From positions 1 to 6,824 of the forward strand of contig BTTE01000089.1 of assembly GCA_036244975.1 (NCBI GenBank): 6,824 bases of DNA, in the 5' to 3' direction. The DNA is from Sulfidibacterium sp036244975 (GTDB taxonomy: Bacteria > Bacteroidota > Bacteroidia > Bacteroidales > F082). A program made the position numbers and the translations under genes. Shown here one piece after another: positions 1-6,730 of the stretch (within the stretch, counting starts at the first letter, position 1; each line of letters begins with the position of its first letter). The notes under the pieces were generated by a model that saw only the letters and a program-made list of their open reading frames with translations, searched no databases and was not told the origin of the DNA.

Positions 1-64
1 CGACATTTTTATGTACTTCTATAGCTGCTCCAATACATTGGTATGAAATATCATTTTCATGCAT
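1..64 (-). CDS. GxxExxY-family protein, N-terminal fragment (runs off window)
   Basis: Only the first 21 codons are inside the window; the gene continues past base 1. The visible peptide starts MHENDISY and goes on to a GAAIEVHKNVG-like stretch. From memory, this resembles the N-terminus of the GxxExxY family (TIGR04256-type, thought to be related to PD-(D/E)XK nucleases), whose members begin with MxENEISY and then IGAAIEVHKxLGPGLLExxY. The diagnostic GxxExxY motif itself lies outside the window, so the assignment rests on the N-terminus alone. I chose the ATG at 62-64 because family similarity begins there. An in-frame ATG at 110-112 would add 16 residues (starting MFHAEAAKYKNAK), which look like translated repeat DNA. 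The function of the family is not firmly established. The gene lies 56 bp after the CoA-transferase A stop, on the same strand, where the B subunit gene is usually found. Confidence 0.6.
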   Translation of the reverse strand, partial: MHENDISYQCIGAAIEVHKNV

Positions 65-67
65 TTC

Positions 68-105
68 TGCGGTCTTTGCGTTTTTATATTTTGCGGCCTC
101 TGCGT
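68..105. repeat. 14-bp direct repeat, CGCAGAG/CGCAAAG-type element
   Basis: TGCGGTCTTTGCGT at 68-81 and TGCGGCCTCTGCGT at 92-105 match at 12 of 14 positions with a 24-bp period. On the minus strand they read as ACGCAGAGGCCGCA and ACGCAAAGACCGCA. Similar CGCAGAG/CGCAAAG runs, which translate as HAEAQRR-like peptides, are to my recollection scattered in many bacterial genomes and often directly precede GxxExxY genes. The copy here sits between the scoA stop and the GxxExxY start. It is short and only two-fold, so it may be a decayed remnant. Confidence 0.5.
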
Positions 106-120
106 GAAACATTTTGTTTT

Positions 121-813
121 TTAATCTCTTGTTGTTGCGAATTCTATTCGTTTTTTGTAGTTTTCTCCCTGAAAAATACGTTGTACAAAAATTCCGGGCG
201 TATGGATGCTGTTGGGGTCCAGCTCGCCGGCCGGCACCAGCTCTTCCACTTCGGCAATGGTAATTTTTCCGGCCATAGCCATCATGTTGTTGAAGTTGTT
301 GGCAGTATGGCGAAAAATCAGGTTGCCGGCGGTATCGCCTTTCCATGCTTTCACAAGCGCAAAATCAGCGGTAAGAGCAGTTTCGAGCAGATACATTTTA
401 CCGTTAAACTCACGTACTTCTTTGCCTTCAGCCACTTCGGTTCCATAGCCGGCAGGGACAAAGAAAGCGGGAATTCCGGCACCTCCCGCCCGGCAGCGTT
501 CGGCCAATGTTCCCTGCGGATTCAGCTCTACTTCCAGCTCGCCCGAAAGCAGTTGCCGTTCAAATTCGGCATTCTCACCCACATAGGAAGAAATCATCTT
601 TTTTATTTGATGGCGTTCCAGTAATACACCCAACCCGAAGTCGTCCACTCCGGCATTGTTGGAGATACAGGTCAGCCCCGTTACACCTTTGTCGTGTAAA
701 GCCTGAATACTTTTTTCAGGAATACCGCATAACCCGAAGCCTCCGAGCATCAGGGTCATGTTGTCCCGAATGTCGCGAATGGCTTCCGTAGCATTTTTTA
801 CCACTTTATTCAT
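121..813 (-). CDS. scoA: 3-oxoacid (succinyl-CoA:acetoacetate) CoA-transferase, subunit A
   Basis: This is the A subunit of a family I CoA-transferase, which moves CoA from succinyl-CoA to acetoacetate to give acetoacetyl-CoA in the cytoplasm. The 230-residue protein is full length for separate A subunits. The family I signature is at residues 17-32 (DNMTLMLGGFGLCGIP), followed by the conserved SNNAGVDDFGLG (51-62), ISSYVGEN (74-81), the glycine-rich CRAGGAGIPAF (107-117) and HTPGIFVQRI (204-213). The catalytic glutamate of these enzymes is on the B subunit, so this protein alone should be inactive. The start is the ATG at 811-813, 24 bp after the dehydrogenase stop, with an A/T-rich leader and no clear Shine-Dalgarno. 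In this operon it would process acetoacetate released from HMG-CoA. The expected scoB is not the next gene; a GxxExxY-like gene begins there. Substrate choice (acetoacetate or another 3-oxoacid) is inferred from similarity and context. Confidence 0.93.
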   Translation of the reverse strand: MNKVVKNATEAIRDIRDNMTLMLGGFGLCGIPEKSIQALHDKGVTGLTCISNNAGVDDFGLGVLLERHQIKKMISSYVGENAEFERQLLSGELEVELNPQGTLAERCRAGGAGIPAFFVPAGYGTEVAEGKEVREFNGKMYLLETALTADFALVKAWKGDTAGNLIFRHTANNFNNMMAMAGKITIAEVEELVPAGELDPNSIHTPGIFVQRIFQGENYKKRIEFATTRD

Positions 814-837
814 AGTGCAAAATTTTTATTTATATCC

Positions 838-1983
838 TTAACATCCAATCTGGCGGGAAATGACCAGCCGCTGGATTTCAGAAGTTCCTTCACCGATTTG
901 CAGCAGTCGCTGGTCGCGATAGAACCGTTCAATATCATAATCTTTCATGAGGCCATAGCCGCCGTGAATCTGTACAGCTTCATCGGCCACTTCGCGTGCA
1001 ATTTCAGAGCAATAGAGTTTCGACATGGCAGCCTCTTTAGAGTAAGGTTTCCCGCTGTCTTTCAGCCAGCAGGCTTTGTAAAGCAGATTACGTCCCAGCT
1101 CAATTTTCAGCGCCATATCGGCCAGCTTGAAAGCATTAATCTGAAATTTGGTAAGGGGTTTACCGAATTGTTTCCGCTCTTTGGCATAACTCAGTGCCAT
1201 TTCGAAAGCTCCCTGAGCCAGTCCCAGGCCCATGGCGCCAATGGACAGTCTTCCACCATCAAGGGTGTGCAGCATAATGTGTGAACCTTCGCCCACCTTT
1301 CCCAACAAATTTTCTTTAGGCACACGCACATCATCAAAATAAAGCTCCGAGGTATCGGAGGCGCGCCACATCATTTTGTTGTGCATGGCAACACGACGGA
1401 AACCCGGTGTGCCGCTTTCCACAATAACGGTGGTAAACATTTTCTTTCCATCTTTTTCTCCCGAAACAGCCTGAACCGTACATCCTTTTGAAATATCGGA
1501 AGAACCGTTGGTGATAAAAATCTTGGAACCGTTTATCACCCATTCATCACCATCCAAAACGGCGGTGGTTTTTGAACCTCTCGAGTCGGAGCCGGCACCG
1601 GGTTCGGTCAGGCCAAAACTCCAAAGCCCCTCGCCGGTACACAATTGCGGCAGATATTTCATTTTTTGTTCTTCCGTTCCAAACTCATATAACGGGCTAA
1701 TGCCCAAAGAGTTGTGGGCGGCAAGTGTGGCAGCTTGCGAGCTGTCAACACGAGCCATCTCTTCTACAGCAATAATATAAGATAAGGTATCCAGTCCTTG
1801 TCCGTCATATTTTTCCGGAAGGTTCATACCAAAAAGCCCCAAATTACCCATCATTTTTGTCAGCTCATACGAAAATTCGGCTTTGGCATCCAGTTCCTGT
1901 GCCCGGGGTTTTACTTCTCTTTCAGCAAATTCGCGCACGGTCTGGCGAATCATTTGCTGCTCCTGTGATAATTCAAAATCCAT
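838..1983 (-). CDS. acyl-CoA dehydrogenase (short/branched-chain type)
   Basis: An FAD-dependent acyl-CoA dehydrogenase of 381 residues, the usual length for bacterial short-chain members, which introduces the 2,3-double bond into an acyl-CoA and passes electrons to ETF. It has the N-terminal helical domain (about 1-120), the beta domain with the first family signature around GLTEPGAGSD (124-133), the FAD-contacting FITNGS segment (156-161), and the C-terminal helical domain with RKQFGKPL (270-277) and QIHGGYG (338-344). The C-terminal QIGEGTSEIQRL segment supplies Glu365, the catalytic-base position of MCAD/SCAD-type enzymes. True isovaleryl-CoA dehydrogenases instead have the base on another helix, just before an Arg (LER). 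Here that segment reads LDGGR (241-245), with Gly244 in place of Glu. By neighbourhood the likely substrate is isovaleryl-CoA, but by active-site layout it belongs to the butyryl/2-methylbutyryl-like group. The start ATG is at 1981-1983, 18 bp after the carboxylase alpha stop, so it is surely co-transcribed. Confidence 0.92.
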   Translation of the reverse strand: MDFELSQEQQMIRQTVREFAEREVKPRAQELDAKAEFSYELTKMMGNLGLFGMNLPEKYDGQGLDTLSYIIAVEEMARVDSSQAATLAAHNSLGISPLYEFGTEEQKMKYLPQLCTGEGLWSFGLTEPGAGSDSRGSKTTAVLDGDEWVINGSKIFITNGSSDISKGCTVQAVSGEKDGKKMFTTVIVESGTPGFRRVAMHNKMMWRASDTSELYFDDVRVPKENLLGKVGEGSHIMLHTLDGGRLSIGAMGLGLAQGAFEMALSYAKERKQFGKPLTKFQINAFKLADMALKIELGRNLLYKACWLKDSGKPYSKEAAMSKLYCSEIAREVADEAVQIHGGYGLMKDYDIERFYRDQRLLQIGEGTSEIQRLVISRQIGC

Positions 1984-2001
1984 CGATTGTTGTTTTAATG
2001 A

Positions 2002-4002
2002 TTATTCTGTTGTTTCCGGGACTACGAGATTAACCAACTGCAAATCAGTGTCTACCCGTTCACCCTCTTTCACGTTTACTTTTTCAATTTTTCCATCGTG
2101 AAGCGCCACAATGTTATTTTCCATTTTCATGGCTTCTACTACCAGCAGAATAGTCCCCCTTTTTATCATCTCTCCGGCTTTTACATTCACTTTAATTACT
2201 TTGCCGGGCATTGGGGCAAAAAGGCTGCCTTCGTCGGTATTGCCGGCAGCCATGGGGTCTTCATTGCTGATTATCAGTTCGTCCGTCCGTTTGACTTCGA
2301 AATTTATTCCTTCCATTGTAACAAAATGGTTGCCCTTTTCTCCATCAGACACCACCGCTTTGTAAAAGCGATGAAAGGTACGAAATTCTACTTCATTCTC
2401 TGCAATGGAATGCAGAAAAATATCATATGTGTTATCCGTTGTCTTAAAAACAAAATTGTTTTTGTAAGTTTTCAGAAGTCTTATTTCCAACGCTGACCCA
2501 TCCACTACGAGAGGGATATTCATCAGGTTTCGCCAATATCCCAGTGCCTCCCAAACGTTCTCTGCAGGATGTGTTTTATGGGTATTCAGGTTGTACAACA
2601 AAAAAGCCAGTCCTGCAATTTCATCACCCAAACGTGCTTTGTCTGTCTCAATATTTTGAAGTATTTCATCGGTATGGCGGTCGCAAAAGCCGGTAGATAT
2701 TTTGTTTTCGGTAAAAGCCCGGTGCTGAATCAAATGCAACAAATAGCTGATGTTGGTGTGAATTCCGTGGATATAATAACCTTTTAAAGCAGCCACCATT
2801 TTTTCTCTGGCCACCAAACGGTCTTCCCCCCGGACAACCAATTTGCTGATCATGGGGTCGAAAATACTATGTATTGTACAAGGTCCGGTAATTCCGGTAT
2901 CAACACGGATACCAGCTCCGGCAGGTTCCTGATAAAGAGATATTTTTCCCGGAGAGGGAAGGAAGTTGTCCGACGGATCTTCGGCATAAATCCTGCATTC
3001 AATGGCATGGCCTGTTTGCGAAAGAGCTTCCTGCTTCAGGCGTAAAGGATTGCCGGCGGCGACCAGTATTTGTTCTTCTACCAGATCGACACCGGTAACC
3101 ATTTCGGTAACCGGGTGTTCTACCTGAATACGGGTGTTCATCTCCAAAAAATAGTACTGAAGATGCTTGTCTACCAGAAACTCAATGGTTCCGGCACTGT
3201 TGTATTTCGCTTCACGGGCAATGCTTACGGCGGAAGCGCCCATTTTTTGACGCACCTCTTCGGTGAGGGTAGGCGAGGGAGATTCTTCAATAATTTTTTG
3301 ATAGCGCCGTTGGATGGTGCATTCGCGCTCAAAAAGATGAACTACGTTTCCAAAGTTATCGCCCAACACCTGTATTTCAATATGCCGGGGTTCTTCAATA
3401 TATTTTTCAATATAAATGGTGCCATCGCCGAAATAGTTTTTCGCTTCACGCGAAGTGGATTCCAGTATTTCTTTCAGATTATCCCCTTTGCGTACAATGC
3501 GCATGCCTTTTCCACCACCACCTGCGGCTGCTTTCACAAGCAGGGGAAAAGGAATCTGATGTGCTTTTTTAAGCAATTCTGCCGGTGTTCCGGTGATACC
3601 GGCTGTCATGGGAATATTCAGTTTTTTCACAAAAGCCCGGGCTTCAATTTTATTCCCCATAAGCCGGATAGCGTCAAGATGTGGTCCGATAAAAGTGATG
3701 CCGGACTTTTTGCAGGCTTCCACGAGCAGTGGACTTTCCGACAAAAAACCATATCCCGGATGCAGTGCATCACATCCCGCTTCTTTGGCTGTGGCTACGA
3801 TCTTATCCACATTCAGATACGTGTCGCTCAGCTCTTCTTTGCCAATGCAATAAGCTTCATAGGCCAAACGCACATGCAAAGCCTCTTCATCGATTTCCGA
3901 GTAAACTGCCACCGTAGGGATGCCCAGTTTTTGTGCCGATTTTATGACACGAACGGCAATCTCTCCACGGTTGGCAACGAGTATTTTTTTGAACCTCTTC
4001 AT
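2002..4002 (-). CDS. mccA: methylcrotonoyl-CoA carboxylase alpha subunit (biotin carboxylase + biotin carrier)
   Basis: Biotin-dependent acyl-CoA carboxylase alpha subunit, 666 residues from the ATG at 4000-4002. It carboxylates its own biotin with ATP and bicarbonate, then hands CO2 to the beta subunit. Domain order: biotin carboxylase N-domain from KKILVANRGEIAVR (5-18), ATP-grasp with glycine loop GGGGKG (161-166), and the catalytic set Lys236 (RRYQK), RIQVEHP (291-297, with Arg291 and Glu295) and Arg337 (CRIYAEDP). A BT-like linking region spans about 450-585. The C-terminal biotinyl domain has APMPG (596-600) and AMKM (624-627), with Lys626 the biotin site. All key residues are present. 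An upstream TTG at 4021-4023 would add seven residues (MGKKKEF), but the conserved region starts at the ATG and GAAAG-rich sequence lies before it. It sits 30 bp after the hydratase gene. The neighbouring mccB and LiuC-type hydratase favour methylcrotonoyl-CoA over propionyl-, geranyl- or acetyl-CoA as substrate. Confidence 0.93.
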   Translation of the reverse strand: MKRFKKILVANRGEIAVRVIKSAQKLGIPTVAVYSEIDEEALHVRLAYEAYCIGKEELSDTYLNVDKIVATAKEAGCDALHPGYGFLSESPLLVEACKKSGITFIGPHLDAIRLMGNKIEARAFVKKLNIPMTAGITGTPAELLKKAHQIPFPLLVKAAAGGGGKGMRIVRKGDNLKEILESTSREAKNYFGDGTIYIEKYIEEPRHIEIQVLGDNFGNVVHLFERECTIQRRYQKIIEESPSPTLTEEVRQKMGASAVSIAREAKYNSAGTIEFLVDKHLQYYFLEMNTRIQVEHPVTEMVTGVDLVEEQILVAAGNPLRLKQEALSQTGHAIECRIYAEDPSDNFLPSPGKISLYQEPAGAGIRVDTGITGPCTIHSIFDPMISKLVVRGEDRLVAREKMVAALKGYYIHGIHTNISYLLHLIQHRAFTENKISTGFCDRHTDEILQNIETDKARLGDEIAGLAFLLYNLNTHKTHPAENVWEALGYWRNLMNIPLVVDGSALEIRLLKTYKNNFVFKTTDNTYDIFLHSIAENEVEFRTFHRFYKAVVSDGEKGNHFVTMEGINFEVKRTDELIISNEDPMAAGNTDEGSLFAPMPGKVIKVNVKAGEMIKRGTILLVVEAMKMENNIVALHDGKIEKVNVKEGERVDTDLQLVNLVVPETTE

Positions 4003-4016
4003 AAATTCTTTTTTCT

Positions 4017-4029
4017 TTCCCAAAGGGAA
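4017..4029 (-). other. small intergenic hairpin, hydratase-mccA gap
   Basis: TTCCC (4017-4021) and GGGAA (4025-4029) can pair around an AAA loop in the 30-bp gap between the hydratase stop and the mccA ATG. The stem is five base pairs. On the transcribed strand it is followed by an A-rich tract, not U, so it is not a rho-independent terminator. It could affect mRNA processing or be chance. Confidence 0.2.
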
Positions 4030-4032
4030 GGA

Positions 4033-4842
4033 TTATGCTTTTGATTTTTTACGGGTTACCCAATTGGGGTTTCGTTTTTCCAAAAATGCGGCCATTCCCT
4101 CCTGTCCTTCATCCGCCGCACGCAGGCGGGCAATCAGTTGGGCTGTAAATTCAATATTTTTATTCATGTTTTGGTTTTGAACGATTTGTGTAATCAACTT
4201 TTTGGTTTCCCGTACGGCGAGGGGAGCGGCTGTCATAATTTCGTGTATCATTTCCTCCGCTTTTTCTTCTAACTGTTTTTGTGGAACCGCATGGTTCACC
4301 AAATGCCATTTTTCGGCTTCTTTACCGTCAAAACGTTTTCCGGTAAGCATCAGTTCGCGGGCGCCGTATTCGCCAATTCTTTTAATAACAAACGGCCCAA
4401 TGGTCGAAGGAGAAATTCCCAGTTTCACTTCGCTAAAAGCAAAACGGGTGTCTTCGGCAGCAATCACTATGTCGCAGGCGGCCAGCAAACCGTTGGCGCC
4501 ACCCAAAGCAGCACCGTGCACAACAGCCATCGTTGGCACAGGGCACACGTAAATAGTACGAAACAGCGTCGCCAACCGTTTCCCATCTTCCACATTTTCT
4601 TCAAATCCAAAAGCGGCGATTCCTTTCATGTAATTCAAATCGGCGCCGGCACAAAAAGATTTCCCGTTTCCGCGAAGTACCACCAGTCTTGGTAGTTTAT
4701 TTGCTGAAGCTATTTTGCGAAAAGTTTCCGTCAGCTCATGGATCATCAGCTCGTTCATGGCATTGTGTACTTCAGGACGGTTGAGGATAACCTCCCTGAT
4801 CCCTCTCTGCTCACTGACCAGTATGGTTTGGTATGCTTTCAT
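4033..4842 (-). CDS. liuC: methylglutaconyl-CoA hydratase, LiuC-type enoyl-CoA hydratase
   Basis: A 269-residue crotonase-fold protein, the normal length for the family, predicted to add water to 3-methylglutaconyl-CoA to give HMG-CoA in the cytoplasm. The oxyanion-hole loops are CAGADLNYM (64-72) and GAALGGANG (110-118). Of the two glutamates of classical enoyl-CoA hydratase (rat Glu144 and Glu164), the second is present as Glu138 in FSEVKLG. The first is replaced by Gly118 in GGANGLLAACD. From memory, bacterial LiuC proteins show the same GGxxGL...FSEVRxG...SPFV arrangement, and the SPSTIGPFVIKRIGE stretch (144-158) fits them. The start ATG at 4840-4842 is preceded by TATAAAA with no Shine-Dalgarno. 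Its position between the two carboxylase subunit genes strongly supports a role on the carboxylase product. A generic enoyl-CoA hydratase is the alternative. Confidence 0.87.
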   Translation of the reverse strand: MKAYQTILVSEQRGIREVILNRPEVHNAMNELMIHELTETFRKIASANKLPRLVVLRGNGKSFCAGADLNYMKGIAAFGFEENVEDGKRLATLFRTIYVCPVPTMAVVHGAALGGANGLLAACDIVIAAEDTRFAFSEVKLGISPSTIGPFVIKRIGEYGARELMLTGKRFDGKEAEKWHLVNHAVPQKQLEEKAEEMIHEIMTAAPLAVRETKKLITQIVQNQNMNKNIEFTAQLIARLRAADEGQEGMAAFLEKRNPNWVTRKKSKA

Positions 4843-4918
4843 TTTTATAGATTAAGTGCTGAAATTGCAATCTTTTCATTATTTTGAAATGACTGAAATC
4901 CTATTCATTCTATCTCTA

Positions 4919-4947
4919 TTTTACACTTTTACATGCTTTTTGTAAAA
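4919..4947. repeat. TTTTACA direct and inverted repeat in mccB-liuC gap
   Basis: The 126-bp gap between the carboxyltransferase stop and the hydratase start is the widest in the operon. It holds TTTTACA at 4919-4925, a second copy at 4927-4933, and the perfect reverse complement TGTAAAA at 4941-4947. The last two form a 7-bp inverted repeat with a 7-bp loop. It is too AT-rich to be a good terminator. It could be a regulator site or a weak RNA stem; the gap shows no convincing TAnnTTTG promoter and no credible gene on either strand. Confidence 0.35.
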
Positions 4948-4968
4948 TTCATTACCCATTTCATCTCC

Positions 4969-6603
4969 TTACATCCTGAAAATACCATACTGCTGCTCGG
5001 GATATTTTTTGTTCAGCGACATGCCAATCCCCATGGCCAGCATTTTGCGTGTGTCCACAGGGTCGATAATCCCGTCATCCCACAGGCGCGAAGTACTATA
5101 AAGTGCTGCCCCTTCCCGTTCGTATTTTTCCAGAATGGGGTTGCGGAGCTTTTCGATTTCTTTTGCCGGCATCTCTTTGCCCATGGCCTTGTACTGGTCT
5201 TTTTTGACTGTTACCAGCACGGTGGCTGCCTGTTCGCCGCCCATAACCGAAATTTTGGCGTTAGGCCACATGAACAACAGCCGTGGATCGTAAGCCCTGC
5301 CTGCCATTCCATAATTACCGGCACCAAACGAGCCACCGAAAATAACGGTAAATTTCGGCACATTGGTGTTGGCAACAGCGTGTACCATTTTGGCTCCGTC
5401 CTTGGCAATACCTTTACGCTCAAACTCTTTTCCCACAATAAATCCCGTGATATTTTGCAAAAAGACAAGCGGAATTTTGCGGCTGGTACAAAGTTCGATA
5501 AAGTGGGTAACTTTCAGCGACGATTCCGAAAACAGCACCCCGTAGTTAGCAATAATTCCCACCGGAAATCCCATGATGCGGGCAAAACCGGTAACCACCG
5601 TGGTGGCATATTTGGCTTTAAATTCCTGAAAACGGCTGCCATCGACCATGCGCATGATAATTTCCCGTGGGTCCACCATCTTTCGTAAATCCACCGGGGC
5701 AATACCATACAACTCTTCCGGATCGTAAAGCGGCTCTTCGGGTGTCAGAACATCCAACTCCTGTTTTTCGCGGAATTCCAGTGTTTCGAAAATGTTACGG
5801 CAAATCTGAAGAGCATGGGTGTCATTTTCAGCAAAATGGTCGGCCACCCCCGAAATGGAGGTATGTACTTCGGCCCCTCCCAGTTCTTCGGCGGTAACTT
5901 CCTCGCCGGTAGCGGCTTTCACCAGCGGCGGGCCACCGAGAAAGATGGTTCCCTGCTCTTTTACAATGATGGTTTCGTCGCTCATGGCCGGCACATAAGC
6001 CCCGCCTGCGGTGCAGGAGCCCATGACAATGGAAATTTGCGGAATGCCCGTGGCCGACATGCGTGCCTGGTTGTAGAAAAGCCGTCCGAAATGGTTGGCA
6101 TCGGGGAAAACGGTATCCTGCTCCGGCAAAAAAGCGCCGCCCGAATCAACCATGTAAACACAAGGCAAATGGTTTTCCATGGCAACCTGTTGTGCCCGTA
6201 AATGTTTCTTTATGGTAAAACGCATGTAAGTACCGCCTTTTACCGTGGCATCGTTGGCGATAATCACCGTTTCCTGACCGTGGATCACACCAATTCCCGT
6301 TACAATACCTGCCGATGGAAATTCATTGTTGTACTGATTATAGGCTGCCAGGGGAGACATTTCCAGAAATGGAGTGTTCGGGTCAACCAAAAGGTTAATT
6401 CGCTCGCGGGCAAGCAGTTTTCCCCTGTCTTTGTGACGTTGCAGTGATTTTTCAGAACCTCCCCGTGTGGTAGTTTCCAGGATGGATTTGTATTCATTCA
6501 GTAGTTTTAGAAACGCTTCACGGTTGGCTTGAAACTCTTCCGAATGAACATCTATTTTTGTTTTTAACGGATACAATGTTGTTGCGGTTAAATGAATAAT
6601 CAA
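4969..6603 (-). CDS. mccB: methylcrotonoyl-CoA carboxylase beta subunit (carboxyltransferase)
   Basis: Carboxyltransferase subunit that moves the carboxyl group from biotin to 3-methylcrotonyl-CoA, giving 3-methylglutaconyl-CoA. It shows the two crotonase-like halves: an N-terminal half with IIANDATVKGGT (114-125), LPCVYMVDSGGAFLP (146-160), MGSCTAGGAYVPAMSDE (194-210) and GTIFLGGPPLVKAATGEE (218-235), and a C-terminal half with GVLFSESSLK (355-364), FLQNITGFIVG (381-391), GGSFGAGNYGMAGRAYDPR (423-441) and NAKISVMGGEQAA (448-460). Similarity runs to the last residues, which end GIFRM as human MCCB does, and this favours methylcrotonoyl-CoA over propionyl-CoA carboxylase. No in-frame ATG or GTG exists near the 5' end. 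The options are TTG at 6601-6603 (544 residues) or TTG at 6574-6576 (535 residues), while family similarity starts around residue 14. I kept the first because it overlaps the stop of a small upstream ORF (TTGA). It is the first large gene of the operon. Confidence 0.94.
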   Translation of the reverse strand: MIIHLTATTLYPLKTKIDVHSEEFQANREAFLKLLNEYKSILETTTRGGSEKSLQRHKDRGKLLARERINLLVDPNTPFLEMSPLAAYNQYNNEFPSAGIVTGIGVIHGQETVIIANDATVKGGTYMRFTIKKHLRAQQVAMENHLPCVYMVDSGGAFLPEQDTVFPDANHFGRLFYNQARMSATGIPQISIVMGSCTAGGAYVPAMSDETIIVKEQGTIFLGGPPLVKAATGEEVTAEELGGAEVHTSISGVADHFAENDTHALQICRNIFETLEFREKQELDVLTPEEPLYDPEELYGIAPVDLRKMVDPREIIMRMVDGSRFQEFKAKYATTVVTGFARIMGFPVGIIANYGVLFSESSLKVTHFIELCTSRKIPLVFLQNITGFIVGKEFERKGIAKDGAKMVHAVANTNVPKFTVIFGGSFGAGNYGMAGRAYDPRLLFMWPNAKISVMGGEQAATVLVTVKKDQYKAMGKEMPAKEIEKLRNPILEKYEREGAALYSTSRLWDDGIIDPVDTRKMLAMGIGMSLNKKYPEQQYGIFRM

Positions 6604-6725
6604 TAAATATTGACGAGCGCTTGGCTTTCGGATTGCAAGTTTAAGGAAAAATAGCCAATTTTCGTCGTTTTTATGTAAAATAGAATGCTTTGAAAGAACG
6701 TGCCGAATCCTTTAAGGAAAGCCAT
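6600..6725 (-). CDS. possible 41-residue leader ORF overlapping mccB start
   Basis: An ATG at 6723-6725 opens a 41-codon frame ending in TGA at 6600-6602. Its strongest support is the ribosome-binding site: AGGAGG at 6731-6736, five bases before the ATG, a near-perfect Shine-Dalgarno that stands out because no other start in the window has one. The peptide begins MAFLKGFGTFFQSILFYIK, which is hydrophobic with a basic residue near the start, then becomes polar. I do not recognise it. Its stop overlaps the TTG start of the carboxyltransferase gene by two bases, as in translationally coupled pairs. It may be a real small protein, a leader peptide that delivers ribosomes to mccB, or chance. Without homologues I cannot decide. 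Confidence 0.35.
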   Translation of the reverse strand: MAFLKGFGTFFQSILFYIKTTKIGYFSLNLQSESQALVNIY

Positions 6726-6730
6726 TTTCA

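Noticed and set aside
43..624. 193-codon open frame on the plus strand
   Set aside because: Antisense to scoA and the GxxExxY start; it crosses the repeat and has no family features.
4003..4023. Upstream TTG start for mccA, adding seven residues
   Set aside because: The ATG at 4000-4002 begins exactly where family similarity begins; the extra residues are a Lys-rich translation of the ribosome-binding region.
3070..4044. 324-codon open frame on the plus strand
   Set aside because: It lies wholly antisense to mccA, whose biotin carboxylase motifs are unmistakable. The translated product is rich in Phe, His and Cys and shows no domain.
4927..4947. Rho-independent terminator between mccB and liuC
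   Set aside because: The stem is only 7 bp, nearly all A-T, and lacks a proper U tract; the downstream genes belong to the same pathway.
4843..4968. Tiny frames of 11-12 codons in the mccB-liuC gap
   Set aside because: Too short and AT-biased, with no conserved feature; the GGAGATG just after the mccB stop leads only to an 11-residue frame.
4933..5688. 251-codon open frame on the plus strand
   Set aside because: Mostly antisense to the well-conserved 3' half of mccB; composition is shadow-like and there is no recognisable motif.
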